Shown piece by piece: positions 62,204 to 64,000 of a stretch of DNA of 64,000 bases. The stretch is from Eubacterium coprostanoligenes (GTDB lineage: Bacteria > Bacillota > Clostridia > Oscillospirales > Acutalibacteraceae), in NCBI RefSeq assembly GCF_900167205.1, contig NZ_FUWW01000003.1, positions 1 through 64,000 of the forward strand. Reading direction: 5' to 3'. Each line of letters begins with the position of its first letter. Positions within the stretch are counted from its first letter, which is position 1. The translations under genes and the position numbers were made by a program. A model generated the notes under the pieces. It saw only the letters and a program-made list of their open reading frames with translations, was not told the DNA's origin and made no database searches.

Positions 62204-62243
62204 CTTAGGAGGCAGTCGCTCTATCCTACTGAGCTACGGAGAC
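62204..62243 (-). pseudogene. 5' half of the split tRNA-Arg(CCT)
   Basis: On the minus strand GTCTCCG, D-arm GCTC/GAGC, ACTGC and the anticodon loop CTCCTAAG. It then breaks into unrelated AT-rich sequence instead of GCAGT. The matching 3' half is at 59068-59112. Confidence 0.88.
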
Positions 62244-62301
62244 ATATTTTGCAAGAAAACGAAATTCAATTCGTTTTGTCATTATCTTTGCGACAATTTT
62301 A

Positions 62302-62330
62302 ATTATAATTATATTCTGCCCGATTGTCAA
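62302..62330 (-). promoter_or_regulatory. Consensus promoter of the split tRNA gene
   Basis: On the minus strand perfect TTGACA (62330-62325) and TATAAT (62307-62302), 17-base spacing, about 60 bases ahead of the tRNA 5' half. It shows the host gene was once active and would still transcribe into the element. Confidence 0.85.
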
Positions 62331-62382
62331 CCGAGCAAACAAAAAACATCCGCAATCCTGCGACTGCGGATGAATCTGTCAA

Positions 62383-62667
62383 TTACTGCTCAACTGGGTA
62401 AACAGAAACCTTTTTTCTGTCCTTGCCCATTCTTTCGAATCTAACTGTACCGTCTACGAGAGCAAAAAGTGTGTCGTCCTTGCCGATACCTACATTAGTA
62501 CCAGGGTGGATGTGTGTGCCTCTTTGACGATAAAGGATGTTGCCTGCAAGTACGAACTGACCGTCAGCTCTCTTTGCGCCCAAACGCTTTGATTCGCTGT
62601 CTCTGCCGTTCTTTGTAGAACCCATACCTTTTTTATGAGCAAAAAGTTGTACATTAAGCTTAAGCAT
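62383..62667 (-). CDS. rpmA: 50S ribosomal protein L27
   Basis: A 94-residue protein near the peptidyl-transferase centre. The N-terminus [17 protein letters not shown] carries the Firmicutes extension that Prp removes after the LFA motif, exposing HKKG. The core [18 protein letters not shown] and [20 protein letters not shown] is standard. It starts 2 bases after prp. Confidence 0.98.
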   Translation of the reverse strand: MLKLNVQLFAHKKGMGSTKNGRDSESKRLGAKRADGQFVLAGNILYRQRGTHIHPGTNVGIGKDDTLFALVDGTVRFERMGKDRKKVSVYPVEQ

Positions 62668-62669
62668 AA

Positions 62670-62999
62670 TTACACCTCCGATATAGTTACTTTTATGTTT
62701 TGAGGATAATCTTTTTGGAGTTCCGTCATATGAAGAACCAAACCGTTGAGAATATCCTGCGCCTTTTCCGGTGATGACTTGATGCGCAATGACATATATC
62801 CGTCGGAAGCAGAAGCACGGGCATCAAGTTTGATAACATCCGTGATTGTGTTTGCCGTGAGATAACATGCACTGCTGATGAATGCACACAAAACATCATT
62901 GCCCTCGTCGGCAAATCCGGTGTGACCTTTGCATTCAAATCCTGTAAGCATATCACCGCTTTTGAAAAATTCTATTCTGTTAATCATTAAATCAAACAA
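62670..62999 (-). CDS. prp: Ribosomal-processing cysteine protease Prp
   Basis: A 109-residue protease (YsxB) that trims the L27 N-terminus. Catalytic His26 is in CKGHTGFA and Cys38 in [10 protein letters not shown], the normal spacing. Start codons TTG 62999 and ATG 62987 are both possible, and neither has a strong ribosome site; the first directly follows the rplU stop. It lies between rplU and rpmA, the diagnostic order for species with extended L27. Confidence 0.95.
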   Translation of the reverse strand: MFDLMINRIEFFKSGDMLTGFECKGHTGFADEGNDVLCAFISSACYLTANTITDVIKLDARASASDGYMSLRIKSSPEKAQDILNGLVLHMTELQKDYPQNIKVTISEV

Positions 63000-63308
63000 T
63001 TAAGCGTTAATCTTTGTGATCTCAACCTTTGTGTAAGGCTGTCTGTGACCCATCTTGCGCTTTTCGTTCTTCTTTGGCTTGTAGGTGAAAACAGTGATTT
63101 TCTTGCCCTTGCCGTTCTTAACAACTGTTGCGTCAACAGTAGCCTTTGCGCAATCCTTGCCTGCCTTAAGACCCTTGTCTGTACCAACTGCAAGAACCTG
63201 ATCGAAAGTGATTTTTGCTTCTGCTTCTGCATCGAGCTTTTCGATGTAAAGAACATCACCTTCAGATACCTTGTACTGCTTTCCGCCTGTTACGATAACT
63301 GCGTACAT
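63000..63308 (-). CDS. rplU: 50S ribosomal protein L21
   Basis: A 102-residue protein starting [40 protein letters not shown] near the end is the rRNA-binding signature. First gene of rplU-prp-rpmA. GGAGAG lies upstream of ATG 63308, and a leader of about 60 bases with a -10-like TATAAT (about 63399) precedes it. Confidence 0.98.
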   Translation of the reverse strand: MYAVIVTGGKQYKVSEGDVLYIEKLDAEAEAKITFDQVLAVGTDKGLKAGKDCAKATVDATVVKNGKGKKITVFTYKPKKNEKRKMGHRQPYTKVEITKINA

Positions 63309-63448
63309 AGTAATAACTCTCCTTCATAAGTCTCGCTACGATAGGCGAACGCACCGAGGTGTATTTCTTACTGCCCATAATATGCGGCTTAATTATTATA
63401 GCAGAATAAAGTAAAATGTCAAGAGGTAAATTGAATAATTTATTTATA

Positions 63449-63470
63449 GGCGAACACAGTTCGCCCCTAC
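63449..63470. repeat. Short palindromic repeat, copy 2
   Basis: Same 22-base unit as 25941-25962 with one mismatch, again in an intergenic gap. Confidence 0.65.
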
Positions 63471-63513
63471 GGTGTCGAAACCTTCCCAAGGTTCGAGCAC
63501 CTAAATCACTCAA

Positions 63514-63552
63514 TAAAAAAACATAGACACTCAAAAGAGTGTCTATGTTTTT
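63514..63552 (-). terminator. Terminator after tRNA-Val
   Basis: AACATAGACACTC and GAGTGTCTATGTT arms with flanking A- and T-runs. On the minus strand it follows the tRNA directly. Confidence 0.85.
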
Positions 63553-63628
63553 TGGTGGAAACAACAGGGCTCGAACCTGTGACCCTCTGCTTGTAAGGCA
63601 GATGCTCTCCCAGCTGAGCTATGCTTCC
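63553..63628 (-). tRNA. tRNA-Val(TAC)
   Basis: A 76-nt cloverleaf with CCA encoded: acceptor GGAAGCA pairing near TGTTTCC, anticodon stem TCTGC/GCAGA around CTTACAA (anticodon TAC), T-loop TTCGAGC. It reads GUA/GUG-type codons. Confidence 0.93.
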
Positions 63629-63756
63629 GTGGTCAACGACATTTATTATAGCATAAATTTTTCATTTGTCAATAGAAATTTAATAATTTTTTATTTTACA
63701 AAGCGAAACATATATGATAATATATATTAGATACAATTTAAAGTGAGGTAATGACT

Positions 63757-64000
63757 ATGTTACTTGCAGTTGATGTGGGCAATACCAACATCGTGCTTGG
63801 CGTTATTGACGGTGAGGAACTTGTCAGTTCAGGCAGGGTTTCCACCAATATATACGAAACAGAAGACGAATGTGCAATGAAGATATATTCTTTTTTGAAT
63901 TTGCACAACAACATACAAATTGACGGTGCAATCATTTCTTCGGTTGTTCCGGCACTTGTTACCACGCTGAAAAAAGCAATCTACACCGTTTGCAAGGTGA
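63757..64000 (+). CDS. coaX: Type III pantothenate kinase, N-terminal part
   Basis: An open frame that runs off the right edge. The first 81 residues begin MLLAVDVGNTNIVLGVIDG, the phosphate-1 motif of CoaX (ASKHA fold), which phosphorylates pantothenate in the first step of coenzyme A synthesis. IDGAIISSVVPALV at about 62-75 is the phosphate-2 region. GTGAGG lies eight bases before ATG 63757; the in-frame ATG 63751 is too close to it. Confidence 0.92.
   Translation, partial: MLLAVDVGNTNIVLGVIDGEELVSSGRVSTNIYETEDECAMKIYSFLNLHNNIQIDGAIISSVVPALVTTLKKAIYTVCKV

Larger units (their letters stand above)
59105..62211. mobile_element. Integrative element inserted in the anticodon loop of tRNA-Arg(CCT)
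   Basis: About 3.1 kb between two copies of CTCCTAAG (minus strand; 59105-59112 and 62204-62211), the split point of a tRNA-Arg gene. Inside are TTAGCA-type repeats near both ends, an ABC-F gene with an attenuation leader, fragments of another coding sequence, and a whole tRNA-Arg(CCT) with promoter and terminator. No integrase, relaxase or replication gene is visible, so it is non-autonomous or a deletion derivative. Two similar hairpins with the loop TTGATTTTACT lie near each end (59155-59190, 62002-62036). Confidence 0.75.

Noticed and set aside
1-64000. CRISPR array
   Set aside because: I looked for regularly spaced repeats; only the TTAGCA motifs and the 19-base tandem pair occur, with irregular or no spacers, and no cas genes.

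Overview
The window reads as a chromosomal segment of a low-GC, spore-forming Gram-positive, most likely a Clostridia member of the Oscillospiraceae/Ruminococcaceae type. The support is an alpha/beta small acid-soluble spore protein, an L27 with the Firmicutes N-terminal extension next to its Prp protease, Mini-RNase III, an alpha2-type glycyl-tRNA synthetase, an FMN riboswitch on ribU, an L10 leader, teichoic-acid genes and strong Shine-Dalgarno sites. TGA is an ordinary stop. The genus is inference.

Layout. 1-12.4 kb is accessory and decaying: alcohol dehydrogenase, low-MW tyrosine phosphatase, fragments of an HD and a VOC protein, an Fe-S/cupin pair, a sugar symporter plus GH13 glucosidase operon, an IS remnant fused to a frameshifted DUF6809 gene, an AIM24 protein, an XRE regulator divergent from a membrane Ser/Thr kinase, and a frameshifted OB-fold membrane protein. 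12.2-29.9 kb is mostly housekeeping: SASP, DUF3048, gdhA, a RadC-like protein, rplM-rpsI, cysK, a flavin-type oxidase, larE, pyrG, DUF1846, ribU, a PHP hydrolase, a PLC-like protein and a TauE permease. 30-37 kb is a wall-polymer locus (two CDP-glycerol-type polymer transferases, tarI, tarJ, an acyltransferase). A convergent two-component system, a MATE transporter and an SPFH/NfeD pair follow. 43.4-47 kb is rpmG-secE-nusG-rplK-rplA-rplJ-rplL, not followed by rpoB. 47-58.4 kb carries two FAD proteins, glyS, a large membrane protein, rpsO-pnp and obgE-mrnC. 62.4-64 kb has rplU-prp-rpmA, tRNA-Val and the start of coaX.

The most striking region is 59.07-62.24 kb. A tRNA-Arg(CCT) gene is cut in its anticodon loop into two halves 3.1 kb apart; the halves rejoin on paper into a perfect 77-nt tRNA. 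The DNA between them has 8-bp direct repeats at its ends, TTAGCA-type repeats at both ends, an ABC-F resistance gene behind a two-stage attenuation leader, and, just inside one end, a complete second tRNA-Arg(CCT) with its own consensus promoter. It has no integrase. It looks like a small integrative element that breaks an essential tRNA and carries its replacement.

Other signals: a 210-260 bp non-coding repeat present three times, always between convergent genes; a pseudoknot leader with compensatory base changes shared by the kinase and acyltransferase genes; and a polymer transferase with a degenerate second copy of its catalytic domain.
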